A DNA stretch of 64,000 nt, from assembly GCA_020746995.1 (NCBI GenBank), contig JAGPXD010000005.1:124001-188000 (forward strand). Direction: 5' to 3'. The notes under the pieces were generated by a model, which saw only the letters and a program-made list of their open reading frames with translations, was not told the DNA's origin and ran no database searches. Position 1 is the first letter of the stretch. Each line of letters starts with the position of its first letter. The position numbers and the translations under genes were made by a program. Positions 41,300-53,901 of this stretch are shown piece after piece. This DNA is from Plectosphaerella cucumerina. Lineage: Eukaryota; Ascomycota; Sordariomycetes; Glomerellales; Plectosphaerellaceae.

Positions 41300-42059
41300 T
41301 ATGAGGGGGTGCTTGTTGTGCAGGGTGTGCTGGATGATGGGAATTAGCTTGAACTTCAAGGCGGGAGATGGCATCGAGTTGGGTCGTGATTGCCTCGGCA
41401 GCTTGAGACGTGAGAGCTTCCGTCATTGCGGGGGAGAGTGCCGTCAGTGACCAAGTTACGTGTTTAACATGAGCCGGCTACCCCAAGGTTTGACTCTGTT
41501 AGCGCAGTATCCCAGTTCTGCTAAATTTCCTCTCGGAGCCACCACCTGCCGATGCCCCTTTTCAACACCAACCCCGACTGAATACAAGGCCAAAAGTCAT
41601 CTCAATTCGGCCAGATCAACTTTCTGTGATGATCGTTCTCTTTACAGATCAATTCGCTGCTTCTCGGGTTCGTTCATGAATACGAGCATGACTCGTTGAT
41701 CATCCCCTGCCTGCGTCAGGCAAAGTTAACCACCACATTCCAGGACATCAGCCCCGACAGCGACCCCCGTCTTCCACGTGGTTAGCGCATCAAAGCTCCC
41801 TCCGCCTCTATACGAGTCCGAGACACGACGATCCTGGCTGCTCGTATTCTAACCACCTCTTAACTTTGACCACACCGAACCTCGAGCTCTCAGCCTCCAC
41901 GCACAAATGCAATGCGAACCAGAGAGAAGCGCCTCTTTCTGTGTGAAAATGGGGTATTATTGTTTCATAATCGAGTCCAAACCATTACGCCGCAGATGAT
42001 ACAATGTTTCGTTATACAGCGCCAATCCCTGCGGCGCATGTTCTTCGTCTGTCTCGTCT
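41300..42059. other. Intergenic region, no gene seen
   Basis: Upstream flank of the CoA-binding gene and downstream flank of the glycosyltransferase gene. It looks somewhat less GC-rich near 41560-41700. No supported frame, repeat or RNA. Confidence 0.4.
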
Positions 42060-43334
42060 CTAACTCCTGAGCCAGTCGTCGCTCATCATTTGGGCCTCAG
42101 TCAGGTAGAAGTTCTTCTTCTCCTCGAGCATCTGCTGGTGGAGCAGCTCGAGCAGGACGCCGGGCATTTGTTGCATGACGGCGACCTTGAGCAGGTTGTT
42201 CTTCTTGTCCCAGAGATGCTTGATGAATGTGCCCTTGCAGCTGGAGACGTGCTCGGGGTATCCGTTGGCCTCACCACAGGAGAGCTCCTTGATGTTGTCG
42301 TCGTAGTCGTAGCGGACGTAATTGCCGAAGCCGCCTTGGTCTGACGGGTGCTGGTGCCACTTGTCGCGGTAGTCGGTGCAGTTGGTGTACTTTGAGTTGT
42401 CGTTCGGGCAGTCGTCCCAGTCGCGCATGAGGTTGGCGGTGACGGCCGTCTGCTGGCCGACAATGAAACCCGTGTTGGCGTACACACGCCCCTTTTCGTC
42501 CCTGTTGGCGGCGGAGGCGGGGTCAACGGCCATGGAGAGGGCGTGGGTGGTCCTGGGAAGGTTAGATGGTCTGTTCGAAGGCAGGAACTCTGAGGAGCAG
42601 GGATGCATACTTGTTGATGCCCCAGTAGTTCATGAGCCACTCGAATGGCAGGTCGAGGTGGTTGACAATGGCGTCCGAGTCCATGAACACGACAACGGGG
42701 TACTTTTGCAGGGCGCGCCCGATGATCGAGGGCTTCTTCCACGAGTCTCGTCGGTCATCGTACTTGCCGGTCTCGACAAAGTGGTACTGGTAGCCGTGGA
42801 TCTTGGCTGTGAAGGGTGATTAGGACTGACCGACCGAATGGAGGGAGGGGCCGAGCGTACCGTAGAGCCAGTGCTGCAGAGTGCCAAGCGAAGGACCTGA
42901 GATTTTGTTTGCAATGTCGAAGGACAAGGGCAGCGGACCAAAGACCTGGCCCTCGCCGTCGAGTGGCCTGCTGTCGAGGTCGAGGACGCAAAGCGACTTG
43001 CCCAGGGGCTTCGTGCGCTGCAGCGCATCGGGAAGTTTCCACTCGTTGACGCCGTACGGGCTGTAAATCTCCGTGTCGGGCTTCACCGACGGCCTGAAGA
43101 CTGTGTTGATCGCCAGCTTGTTCTTCTGGGGCAGGGTCTGGTGGATGATGTTCGGCCTACAGATGATAAGCGAACTGCGCGTGGGGGTTTGCGACTCGGT
43201 GTTGTCGCAGACTGAAGCGAGACTCACGTCTCGTACTGCGTCTTGGACGTAAAGACAACGACGAGCACCATGAACAAGGCCATCGCCGTCAACACCGCCG
43301 TCACCGGGCGGCTGCACAGAAGTCCGGTCGCCAT
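42060..43334 (-). CDS. Golgi-type GT-A glycosyltransferase, GT34-like
   Basis: Four exons: 43334-43228, 43156-42861, 42806-42611 and 42552-42060, coding 363 residues. It has type II membrane topology: a short cytoplasmic tail, then a signal anchor at about 11-30 (VLTAMALFMVLVVVF). The lumenal part carries KKPSIIGRALQKYPVVVFMDSDAIV. That is the nucleotide-sugar transferase arrangement, with a DSD metal-binding motif, as in GMA12/MNN10 (GT34) galactosyl- and mannosyltransferases. Later features are NTGFIVGQQ, HPSDQGGFGNYVR and a terminal FIKHLWDKKN with the histidine expected near the end of GT-A enzymes. It probably adds a hexose to N-glycans or cell-wall glycans in the Golgi. The family call is moderate; donor and acceptor are unknown. 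Confidence 0.75.
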
Positions 43335-45569
43335 GGTTCTTCCGAAGCGACGCTGAACATGTAGCACACAAAAGAGCGTCGGGTCGTCGACCGTGAGAGA
43401 CGACTTGAAGCACAGGCGGACGGGCGTATCTGAATCGGCGGACAAATCGAGGAACAGACTCGCACCGACCGACAGGCGCGACAGCGCGCCCGGAAGTACT
43501 TAAAAGGGGACGTCGCCCCGACTGGAGCACATAATCTCCAACGGGCGGAACAGGGGGGGAGGGGCAGCCGAAGGAGGTTGAACTTGGCGGGATGGAACTT
43601 TTGGGGGCAAACGTCGCGGGGTTCTTGAGAAAGCGGTGCCAACTTTTGCCAGGACCGGGGTCTGGGCCAAGAACCAAATGATGCGACTGAGATTAGAGAT
43701 GCTGTCACTGGGTAGAAGGCTGACGCCCAGCGACCGGGGTATCGCCAGACTGGCGAATCGCCACAGACATCGTGACACCCCCGGCCCCCTTTTTATCTTG
43801 GCCGCCGCGGACCAGCGTGCGGTGTGCTTGTGTTCTGGCTTGGCCGTGAGTGGACTGCTGCCTTCCGAGTTTGCCTGCACCCTCGCGATGGATGATCGGA
43901 GGTGTGGCAGCCAGCGCGCGAGGAGGGTGGTCTTGATTTCCTCATCCTATCAGGGGCAGAGTGGAAAGATGAAGTCAAAATGCGATGCGACAAGGTGCCA
44001 TCGGTGTCGATCGATTTCCAACGTCGAGAGTTCGAGGACGTGCGTGTCACTGCGTGACAGACGCCAATCCCGCTCGCCGGATCGCCTGGTGCCTAGCTCC
44101 GGGCTATCAACGTTGGGGCGGAGGGGCCGTGGGGCTGAAGGGGCATCAACTCCGGAGGCCGGCGGGAACAGGGCAAGCAGGGCAAGACTGGGATCCTACC
44201 GTTTGCGCGTCTCCGATTGCGCGTCTTGGCTGTCTGCGTCTTTTTCGTTGCTCAGTAGTGTTCGCATCTCATATTGAAAACATGATATCGCAACATTTCC
44301 TGTGGTCGTAAAGTTCATAGCAAGTTGGATGTGTGCCGATGCGTCAGTCAGCACACTTTGGGCGGCTAAAGAACATCCGTTGATACTCGGCCTCAGCTGC
44401 AATCCGACGGGCAACTCGGGACGATCAAGTCGTGCTTTCAAGTATACAGAGATAGATAAACATAGCCAATGAGGCTTTAGGGATAGTTTTTGATAAGTAT
44501 CCTCATGAGTGAGATGATGGGAGATAGTCCGGAGCTGAGGTCTGTCATCGTGCCTCGCGACGCCAAACAGGCCAAGCCCTGACCCAATGCTGTGGACATT
44601 CTGGGAAGGAGAGCGTGGCTGAATTAATACAAAATGAATGTACGTGCTCAAAGTATAGAGTATACTTGATTTCAATGTTTTGCCGTTCATCAACAGCAAG
44701 TTGTTGCTCCCGAGATACTTTTCACGTTCAAGAGATCAATTTGATTTGGTCCATTGGAACCGCAATCTGAGTTGGCGGCCGAGGCGCGGGTCAACCGAAG
44801 CCTGGAATTCTAGATGCCACAGGCCTCCGAGGATTCGACAGAATAACAGACCTCTGTAGTCGCATCGGACTTTCATTAACCAGAGGGACCATCCTGCCCG
44901 CCAGCGTCATCACATGTCGTGAAGTGACTGTCGAGAGTCCATCGCCACAAGGCGCCATGGCTGGTGTGGCTTGCGGTTGCCGTGGCAGCGACACTAGCCA
45001 CACCAGGCCTAGCATTGGCGGTGTGTGTCCGAAACACAACTCAGCGCACCGGCCAAGCGTGCATGACACGCCCGGACCAGCAGAAGGACATCAAGGCCTG
45101 TCCCTGGAAACATTGTGCATCGCTTCCCAACTTGCAGGAAACATCAATCTCCCCATCCAGGCTTTCCCTACCACCTTACCTCCCACAAGAAGCTATTCGG
45201 ACATTTTCCACCATGGTGAGTTGTTCCCAGCACCGAGAGTTCCCCGCCAGCCGTCTGTAAACACAGGATGTCCCCTGAACGGCCGCCCCCTCACACCGGT
45301 GCTGTTGGCTGGTCCAGCGTCCTGGCGGCCTGGACCCGTCCACCTGCCAACTGGGGCCAAACAGCACGAAGGGAGCGGCGGCGGCGGCAGCGGCAAGCCG
45401 GCATTGTTTTGTTCGCATCGCGACACTCAAAATCTGCCTCCGCCGCGCCTCAGTCTTCATTCTGCCCCCAAACCTGCCCTCACACCACCCAGCCGACGTT
45501 CCTTCTCCGCACCCCGCGAGCCTCACCTCCATCACAACTCGCAGCGATTGCCGCCACCTCAGAATCAAA
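43335..45569. other. Divergent upstream region of the glycosyltransferase and Cdc4 genes
   Basis: About 2.2 kb. No supported gene: the frames at 43636-44277 (+) and 44196-44699 (-) match nothing. The last 350 bp before the light-chain gene is pyrimidine-rich and probably its leader. An ATG directly followed by GTGAGT at 45213-45221 could mark a spliced 5' leader. Confidence 0.4.
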
Positions 45570-46069
45570 ATGTCTAACCAGTACGATCAGGCGTCTACCG
45601 ACTACAAGCAGGCTTTCTCCCTGTACGACAAGCGCGGCAACGGCCGTGTCGCCCTGAACGACCTCGGCGACCTGCTGCGCGCGTGCGGCCAGAACCCCAC
45701 GCTTTCTGAGATCCAGGACCTCGAGAAGAACGTTGGCACAGAGTGTGAGTTTGCATCCGCGGGTGACCACCTTGCCCAGACAGAATACTGACTCCCCCCG
45801 CGACAGTCGACTTTGAGACTTTCCAGCGCGTTCTCAACCGGCCGGGCGGTTTCCGCGACCCCGGCGTTCCCGAGGAATACTGCCGCGGCTTCCAAGTGTT
45901 CGACAAAGACATGACGGGCTTCATAGGCGTCGGCCAGCTCAAGTACATCCTGACGAACCTGGGCGAGAAGATGACGGATGAGGAGGTCGACGAGCTGCTC
46001 AAGGCTGTCGACACGAGCTCCGGCCAGGTCAACTACACGGAGCTGGTTCGCACTATCCTTGCCAACTGA
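45570..46069 (+). CDS. Myosin essential light chain, Cdc4-like EF-hand protein
   Basis: Two exons, 45570-45744 and 45807-46069, coding 145 residues, close to the fission yeast Cdc4 length (141). These light chains bind the IQ motifs of type II and V myosins and are needed for the contractile ring and septation. There are four EF-hand regions. The first (FSLYDKRGNGRVALNDL) is near-canonical, the third is FQVFDKDMTGFIGVGQL and the fourth is VDTSSGQVNYTELV. Several acidic calcium ligands are replaced, as usual for essential light chains, so calcium binding is probably weak or absent. Calmodulin itself is excluded by the degenerate loops and N-terminus. Confidence 0.88.
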
Positions 46070-47096
46070 GCGGAGTGGGAAGTGGGCGAGCGCGTGGAGT
46101 TTGCATTGCACGGTTGACACGATATCGGATAACGGCGTTCTATTGTTCTTTTTACTTGCTTCTCGCCCCCGTGTCTGCGGGACACTGGGTGTCTTGAAAC
46201 CTGACGTGACGAGGAGGCGACATACCAATGCGAATCGCTTATACGACATTCGGACATGGTGATGCACATGTGCGTGTAGAGTGAGGCCAGATTGCGCCTG
46301 GTAGCATGTTGGGAGAACTTGATAAACCACCATACCTAGTCTCCCGTCTCCTGGATTGCCGCCCCAGATTCGGATGCCTGTTTTGTTCCCCTCCATTTCT
46401 GTGCCCAGCAACTGTGACGGAACTGCCCCGCATCACTGGCAGCTGGTCCAATCCGAGCGAGCCACAGCAAAGACCCCGAAGCAGGGGCCGCCGGATGCAC
46501 CTGCGGCGGGCACCCTCCAGGCGACGTGGAACACCCGACGCCTGGGCGGGGATCGGATCTGACCTGAGGTGACGGTCCCTGGTGGCGCCTAGGCCAGATG
46601 CCTCCTACGAACGACTGCTCAACACCACCCGCTCCTTCACCATTCGCCATCAACACAAAGCCAAACACCAGCATCGACAACGCAAACATCGACGCAACGT
46701 CTCTCAAGAATTGGTGATCAATCCTTGTCATATCGCCACAAACCCCCGCCCTCCACGACCGTCGCACCTGCTCCTGATCCACGAAAGCAGCTTCCACGTC
46801 CTGCGCCGTCAGTGTCCCCGAGACCTGCAGCTCCCCACCCCGTGCTTCCCCGCCCCAAGTACCCGGCAGCTGCGTCCAGGTCATCACGACTAGTCGCCCT
46901 GGCGTCCTCAGCTCTCCGCCGTTTCTTCCTCCCCTTCACCCTCCTCTTCCTCGTCATCACCATCATCCTGGCGGTCCCGCGAGCCCTCCCCCGCCTCCAA
47001 GCCCTCACGAGCCAACTGCGCTTCGTGCCCGTCCTACACCACCGACCCTCAATCGCCACTTCGACCGCCTCCTACAGACCGATCTCCACCAGCACC
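46070..47096. other. Intergenic region and leader of the M3 peptidase
   Basis: Contains the light-chain 3' flank and the upstream region of the metallopeptidase. The peptidase frame stays open upstream of its ATG for several hundred bases without another ATG. A separate 39-codon upstream ORF (46598-46717) starts with an ATG. Confidence 0.4.
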
Positions 47097-49259
47097 ATGG
47101 TCTCCGACAAGTACAAGAAGCCGCCGCAGGCGCCCCCCGTCTTCACCGGCACCAAGGACTCCATCGTGTCCGACGCCAAGAAGATATCCGAGGTCACTCG
47201 CACCCTCCTCGACAAGGTCGTTGCCGACGTTTCTGCCGACAAGGCCACCTTCGAGAACGTGCTGGGACCCATCGTGGCCGACGAGAACGAGGGCGCCCTC
47301 CAGTCCCGCATCCTGGGCTTCTACCAATATGTGGCCGAATCTGCCGAGCTGCGCGAAGCCTCCACCGAGGCCGATAAGCACATGGATGAGTTCGGCATCG
47401 AGTGCGCCATGCGCGAGGATGTGTTCAAGCTCGTCGAGGCCGCACACGCCACCAAGGACTCTCAGAACCTCGACCCCGAGAGCCTCCGTCTCATCGAGAA
47501 GGACTACAAGGGTTACATCAAGTTCGGTCTCGGCCTGCCCGCTGGCCCCCAGCGCGACCGCTTCAAGGAGATCAAGAAGAGGCTCAGCCAGATCCAGATC
47601 GAGTTCCAGCGCAACCTGAACGAAGAGACGGGTGGACTCTGGTTCACCAAGGAAGAGCTTGACGGTGTCCCCTCCGATGTCGTCGACAACCTCGAGAAGG
47701 GCAAGGAGGGCTCCGAGCACGACGGCAAGGTCAAGCTGACCTTCAAGTACCCCGACCTCTTCCCCACCCTGAAGTACGCCAAGAACGCCGACACGAGGCG
47801 CAAGGTATTTATTAATAACGAGAACAAATGCAACCAGAATGTCCCGCTGTTCCAGGAGGCCGTCATCCTGCGCGACGAGGCCGCGCGCCTGCTCGGCTAC
47901 CCCAACCACGCTCAGCTGCGCATTGAGGACAAGATGGCCAAGGATACGAAGACAGTCAACGACTTCCTGAGCGACCTGCGTAGCCGCCTCACCGCCGGTG
48001 GCGCCAAGGAGGTCCAGCATCTTCTCGACCTCAAGAAGAAGGACACCGAGTCCCGTGGCGTGCCTTATGACGGCAACTACTACCTGTGGGACCACAAGTT
48101 CTACGATCGTCTGATGATTGAGGAGGAGTACAGCATCGACGAGACCAAGATCGCCGAGTACTTCCCCATCACCTCGACCATCACCGGCATGCTCAAGATC
48201 TTCGAGGAGCTGCTCGGATTCTCCTTCATCGAGGTCGGCCCCGAGGACCGCGACGCCATCAGCCCTACGGGCTCTGGCAAGGACATCGCCTGGCACCAGG
48301 ATGTCATCCTCTTCAGCGTGTGGGACGATGCCTCGGAGGGCGATGGTTTTGTCGGATACCTGTACCTTGACCTGCACCCCCGCCCGGGCAAGTACGGCCA
48401 CGCCGCCAACTTCAACCTGCAGCCGGGCTTCCTGTACAGCAACGGAACCCGCCGCTACCCCGCCACCGCCCTTGTGTGCAACTTCAGCAAGCCCACTCCC
48501 AGCAAGCCGTCTCTGCTCAAGCACGACGAGGTTGTTACCCTCTTCCACGAGCTCGGCCACGGCATCCACGATCTGGCCGGCCGCACCAAGTACAGCCGCT
48601 TCCACGGTACCAGCACTGTTAGGGACTTTGTCGAGGCCCCGTCGCAGATGCTGGAGAACTGGTGCTGGACGCCTAGCGTGCTGAAGGCTCTGTCCAACCA
48701 CTACACGTCGGGCGACAAGATTCCCGACGACCTGGTTGAGAAGCTCCTGTTGACCAAGCACGTCAACTCGGCCCTTTTCAACCTTCGCCAGCTCCACTTT
48801 GGTATCTACGACATGACGATCCACACGCCCAAGAGCCATGACGAGGTCAAGGCCCTGGAGCTGTCCAAGCTCTACAATGACCTGCGCAGCGAGCTCTGCA
48901 ACCTCAAGGGCCCTGAGGTCGAGGGCGCTCAGAGGTGAGCATCCATTCCCGTGTGGACCATGTTTTTCTTTTGCTAATCTTTGCACAGCGACTGGGGCAA
49001 CGGCCAAGCGTGCTTCGGTCACCTCATCGGTGGCTACGACGCCGGCTACTACGGCTACCTCTTCTCCGAGGTTTACTCCACTGATATGTTCTACTCAGTC
49101 TTCAAGGCGAACCCAATGGACGGCAAGGAGGGTCGCAGGTACCGCCACACGGTGCTGGAGAAGGGCGGTAGCCAGGACGAGATGATGTCACTGGAGAACT
49201 TCCTTGGTCGCAAGCCAAGCACCGAGGCATTCTACAAGGAGCTGGGCATCCCGGTGTAG
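47097..49259 (+). CDS. Thimet oligopeptidase-like M3 metallopeptidase (saccharolysin/Mep1 type)
   Basis: Two exons, 47097-48934 and 48989-49259, coding 702 residues. Zinc endopeptidase that trims short peptides in the cytosol or the mitochondrial intermembrane space (yeast Prd1, animal thimet oligopeptidase). The zinc site is FHELGHGIH (HELGH at 484-488), with the third ligand glutamate expected in FVEAPSQMLENW about 25 residues later. The substrate-closing loop SRFHGTSTVRDF precedes it and the late HFGIYDMTIH and GGYDAGYYGYLFSEVY are diagnostic. The N-terminus MVSDKYKKPPQAPPVFTGT is the usual fungal start and lacks a presequence, suggesting a cytosolic form. Very GC3-rich coding sequence creates a 657-codon frame on the opposite strand, which is a shadow. 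Confidence 0.94.
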
Positions 49260-49794
49260 GGTCGCAGATTGAGCACGACTTGCCACCGGCGAATACCTAC
49301 CTTTTAGCTACCTAGCATCAATACAAGCGATGTATTGACCTGATTTGACTTGACAATGGGTCACTGTTGACTTGCCGTTCGCGGCTCAAACGTCGCGATG
49401 CCAAGACACGTTGTAGTGGCGCGGGTTCAGGGGGTTCAGCCACACCAAGCTGACGCTCAGGTGCAGCCACTGCCGCTGGGGCCCACTCTTCTGACGCCAC
49501 AGGTCCGACCCACACCCAGCTTGAATGTAAACAAACACAGGACAACCGGCGAACCAGGTCCAGCTTGACAATCCGTCGATCTTGAAATCCGCACGCACAA
49601 GTACCATCTCCTTTTCCCAGCATTGTATCTCTGACATTCCTCGATCTTGCCCTCAGAACCCGACGCTGCAGCCTCTCGTCACCCAAATGGCAGTGTACTA
49701 GCAGCCTAGTTCCTTTGACGCGTCTTCGACTCGCGCAACCACGAACCATTCGCCTCCAACGCGCCCACTCGGAGCCCAACACAACTACCTCACG
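49260..49794. other. Intergenic region between M3 peptidase and Bir1
   Basis: Peptidase 3' flank and Bir1 promoter. Nothing else was recognised. Confidence 0.45.
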
Positions 49795-52668
49795 ATGGCG
49801 ACCGAGCTCGCCCCCGAATACACCTACGAGGGTCGCCTGGCCTCTTTCAAAAAGGCCCCAGGCCCCAAGCGACGTGGCTCTGCTGCCAAGGGCGCAAAAG
49901 GCAGCAACGCATGGCCGCACGCCAAATACTTGTCCGCCGAACAGCTCGCGAGCGCAGGCTTCTTCTGGAACCCATCCGCCGACTCTCCCGACAATGTCTG
50001 CTGCTTTCTGTGCGAGAAGAACCTTGGCGGATGGGAGAACGGCGATGACGCCCTTGCCGAGCACCTGGTCCATTCGCCCGAGTGCGGTTGGGCTGTTGTC
50101 GCGGCCATCGCCGCGGGCCACGGGGACTACGCCATGATGGACCCTGGCAGTACTGCTATGATTGAAGCGCGGAAGATGACGTTCGCCGGCAGTTGGCCGC
50201 ACGAGAGCAAGAGGGGCTGGAAGTGCAAGATCAAACAAGTGGGTTCCGCACATCTAAACGGCAACATCACCATGCTAACAGGCGCAGCTTGCCGAGGCTG
50301 GATGGAAATGGACACCGACAATGGAATACGACGACATGGCGACATGCACATACTGCGATCTCATGCTCGACGGCTGGGAGCAAGCCGATAAGCCTCTGTG
50401 GGCAGCACCCCAAGCACTCCGAGTTGGTCCATGCTAACGATCCACAGGGACGAACACAAGAAGCGATCGCCCGACTGCCCGTTCTTCGTGCTCATGGACG
50501 AGTTCAAGCCCCTCCGAAAAGCAAAGGGCAAGGGAGCTAGAAGCTCCAAAGCCTCGCGCGCCTCGGTTCAGTCCGTCAGCATGGCCGACACAAACATGAC
50601 ATCGATGGCCGAAGAGCCCGCCGAGTACGACGACACCGCCATGACAACCGCGTCCACAGCCACGAAGAAGGGCCGAGCCAAGAAGGCACCGGCGGCAGCA
50701 AAGGGCCGCAGAACAAAGGCAAAGAAGGATGAGCCCATCGAGGTCGACAGCGACCCCATCGCCGAGGAAGAGATGCCACCACCTCCGCCGCCCAAGCCCA
50801 CCCGTGGCCGAAAGCGTGGAAGCGATGCTCTGGATGACTCGATCGCCACCGTCGACTCCGAAGCGCCTGCCGCGAAGAAGCGCCTGGCTAAGGGCCGCGT
50901 CACGCAGTCAATGCAGTCCGTACAATCGATGCAGTCCATGCAGTCCATGCAGTCGATGCAATCCACAGAGTCCACGGAGAACTGGGTTATCGAAGAGTCT
51001 ACGATGGAGCTGGAGGAGCCCTCCTACCGGAGGCCATCAAGCCAGTCCAATGCGCGACATGCTTCCGGCGCCTCTGCACGATCCATCGCATCCACCGTCA
51101 CAAACCAGATGGCGCCCGGTGCTTTCCCCGACGATGACGAGATTGACCGCCAGCTGGAAGCTGACCTCGAGCGGCCGCTCACGGACGATGAAGATATCAT
51201 GCACGGCTCGGACTCGGAGCGATACAAGATTGCCAGCGTCAAGAAGGCGAAGACTAAGAGATCCCAGCCGCTGAAGGACGTCGGACAAAGCGAAGGCTCC
51301 AAGATTTGGCTGGACGAAAACTACGAGGTTGATGACGCCGAAGTCGAGGAGGACCTGGACAGGCTCGAGCAGCAGCTTGCTGCTGAGCAAGCCGCTGCCG
51401 CCGCCGCTGTCGAGGAGGAGGAAATTGCGGTTCCTAAGAAGGGCCGTAAGATGGGCGGAACGCGCAAGGTCTCGAAGCAGACCAAGGCACAGAAGGCCAA
51501 GGAGGCGGAAGAAGCTGCCGCCCGTGCTGCCGAGGAGGAGGCGGAGCGGCAGAGACAAGAGGAGCAAGCTCTTGCCGAGGCGGAGGAACTGGAGCGCCAA
51601 CGTCAGCATGATCTCAAGCGTCAGCAGGAGCTCCAGCGTCAGCAGGAGCGCCAACGTCAGCTGGAGCTTCAACGTCAAGAGGAGCTTCAGCATCAACATG
51701 AGCTTCAACGTCAACAAGAGCTTCAACGTCAACAAGAGCTTCAGCGCCAACAGGATCTTCAGCGCCAACAGGACCTGGAGAACGCCGAAGAGGAAGTCGA
51801 GGAGGAGGATGGTGAGGAAGAGATGTCCTTGGTCCCGGAGGCCAGCCCCACCAAGGAGGAGGACGTCAGCACCGGAACTGTTGAGAGGCATTCGCTCAAG
51901 GGGCGGACAAGCACGGGCCGGAAGCGAGGCCGACCTTCCAAGGCCGACATTGCCGCCCGTCTTTCGGCCGCCCGGGAGGCCGAGCTGGAGCGGTCAAAGG
52001 TGGTCGAGGCTGCGCGGGACGCCACGCCCGTCGATGCTCGCGAGACTGTCGAGCCGGAGTCTTTCGCTTCAGCCCACGAATCCCCCGAGCCTGCCGAGCC
52101 GACACCTCAACCAAGGCAAGAATCCCTCCCGCCTCCCACGTCACCGCTGGCTTCATCGCCGGTTCCGCCCTCGTCGGTGCTTCGGTCGGTGCCTCACCTG
52201 CCCTCGACACCGCGCGCACAGGCCTCGCCCGCGCAGTCGGCGCGGCAGGCGGTCGTTTCTCCATCGCCATCGCCTCAGGCGTCGGACGCAGAGAACCAGC
52301 CACCATCGTGCCGACCGCCCGCGACACAGAAGCGCGTGGTCCTGGCGCCCATGGCGACGACGCCAGCGCGCACGGGGTCGCCCTCGAAGCGCAACGTCCT
52401 CGGGGGCCTGCGTAGCACGACGCCCTGGACGGCCGTCGACGTCGACATGGTCTTTGGCGAGGACAAGGAAAACAACTTTGAGGGCTTCCTGGCCAAGGGC
52501 GGCGAACTCACGAGCCCTGAACGTCGGATGACGGTGGAACAGTGGATCTTCTACAATGCGGAGCGGGCGGAGGCGCAGCTCAAGAATGAGTGTGAGGGCA
52601 TGGTGAGCCGATTCGAGAGCGAGGGCAGCAGGGCAATGAACGTGCTCGAGGGCATGGTCGTGGAGTAA
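49795..52668 (+). CDS. BIR1: BIR-domain chromosomal passenger protein Bir1 (survivin-like)
   Basis: Three exons: 49795-50238, 50288-50397 and 50448-52668, coding 924 residues. Bir1 is the survivin-like subunit of the Aurora B/Ipl1-INCENP complex at centromeres and the spindle midzone. Two BIR domains are complete: CCFLC with EHLVHSPEC (about 13-102), and across both introns CTYC with DEHKKRSPDC (about 127-197). Each has the C2HC zinc ligands. The second exon junctions fall inside the second BIR. A long Ser/Lys/acid-rich middle contains MQS tandem repeats (about 50907-50966) and a Glu/Gln/Arg/Leu coiled coil made of LQRQQE hexapeptides (about 51540-51780). A GRKRGRPSK AT-hook-like motif follows. 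The last 65 residues (MTVEQWIFYNAERAEAQL) form the conserved helix that would join the complex. Confidence 0.93.
51600..51780 (+). repeat. 18-bp coding minisatellite in BIR1
   Basis: Roughly ten tandem 18-base units coding LQRQQE-type hexapeptides. Some adjacent units are nearly identical (CTTCAACGTCAACAAGAG occurs twice in a row), implying recent expansion or homogenisation. The frame is kept. Confidence 0.85.
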
Positions 52669-53901
52669 TCGGGACCTCACATCTCCATCGTGGATGGACG
52701 GCCGTAATGACGCCGGTCGGGGCACACAATGTTTCTGTAAGGATCGGCGGATGGATGGACGGTCTGGATGGGTTCTTGTTTGGGACAATGGCCGGCTGGC
52801 CGGGGTGTTCAGGGTAACGACGTCGGCAATACATGATGACTTTTGTTTTCCACGGTGGGCCTGGCGACGGACATGTCTCGGGAAGGTTGACCTGGATGCG
52901 ACGGTGATCATGATACGAGGTAAGTGGCACGACTGGGAGTGAGGCCACAACGCGAGGGCCCGGCGAGACATGGCAGGCATCCCTGGGCTGCGGCAACTTG
53001 TTCTTACTCGTACAGGCACGACAAGAATCTGGTGTCAGAAACGAGGAAACAAACAGGGAGTCTGGCGATGAAGAGCCGCAATCCTTCCGTCAAGCCGGGA
53101 TGTTTCTCCTGGCGGCCGACGGCAGGACTGTGGTGACGCTATTCCCGGCTCCCGTCCGTGGACCCAATCGCACGCCGTCAATTCAACAAGTGCCGTGCCG
53201 TGCTGGACTGATACGAGTAGTGCGATTTGGGGCCTCTATCGACTCGTACCGGTGATCTGCGGTGAGAGAGGTGACGGCATCCGCCCCTCGACTGTCACCA
53301 CCGCGCATCTCGGAGCTGAGCGCGCGTTTCCAGCACCGCACGATTGGCGCGGGCTCGCCGGCGACACTCCCAATTCGAGGTCCTGTGAGCTTGGCGACGC
53401 ACAAGACATTGGCAGCGAAACATTCAGGCGCCGCTGTCCGCACCACGGTGGCTGGCTGATCGCTGCATCTCACTCCCAACCAGACGTCTGCCGGATCTCG
53501 CCTGCGCTCCTGCTGTACCACCCGAGAGCCTGATAAGAGCCTCTCCCCCTGCCATTCATCAAAATCGGCAGGCTGCCCCACGTCGCCGCAGCATCGCTAT
53601 CGGGAAATATTGGTCGAGTTGAGCCAGCAGGGCTGCCGACATCAGCAGATCCGCACCCTGGCGTCACGTTGTCAGATCTCACCCGTGGGTCTGATATCCG
53701 GTACGCGGCAGCCCGCGACTGGCGGTCGGCGGAAGCTGGGAAGATATTCATCCTTTCGCGGTGCCTGAGAACTACGGGGGCTGCAGGCTGCTGCATACAT
53801 ATACGACCTTCGCCGCTGCCGCCGACGGCTGTGGTCTTGTTGATTGACAGACAAGAGCCTTTTCTACACCATCTTTGCCTTGTTCTACATCTTTGAGAAA
53901 A
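52669..53901. other. Intergenic region, no gene seen
   Basis: About 1.2 kb between Bir1 and the F-box-like gene. Frames on both strands are short and unrecognised. No repeat or RNA gene was seen. Confidence 0.4.

Noticed and set aside
44924..45577. 217-codon plus-strand frame before the Cdc4 gene
   Set aside because: Pro/Ser/His-rich leader sequence in another frame; no domain, and it ends inside the first codons of the real gene.
47049..49022. 657-codon open frame on the minus strand
   Set aside because: Antisense to the M3 peptidase. It arises from the strong G/C third-position bias of the real gene and has Val/Leu/Gly/Asp-rich composition without any domain.
51037..51891. 284-codon minus-strand frame rich in leucine repeats, like a membrane or LRR protein
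   Set aside because: It is the complement of the CAG-rich LQRQQE coding repeat in Bir1.
19538..52668. A mitosis gene cluster (Mad1, Cdc4, Bir1)
   Set aside because: The genes are 20-30 kb apart, separated by unrelated genes; their presence in one window is probably chance.
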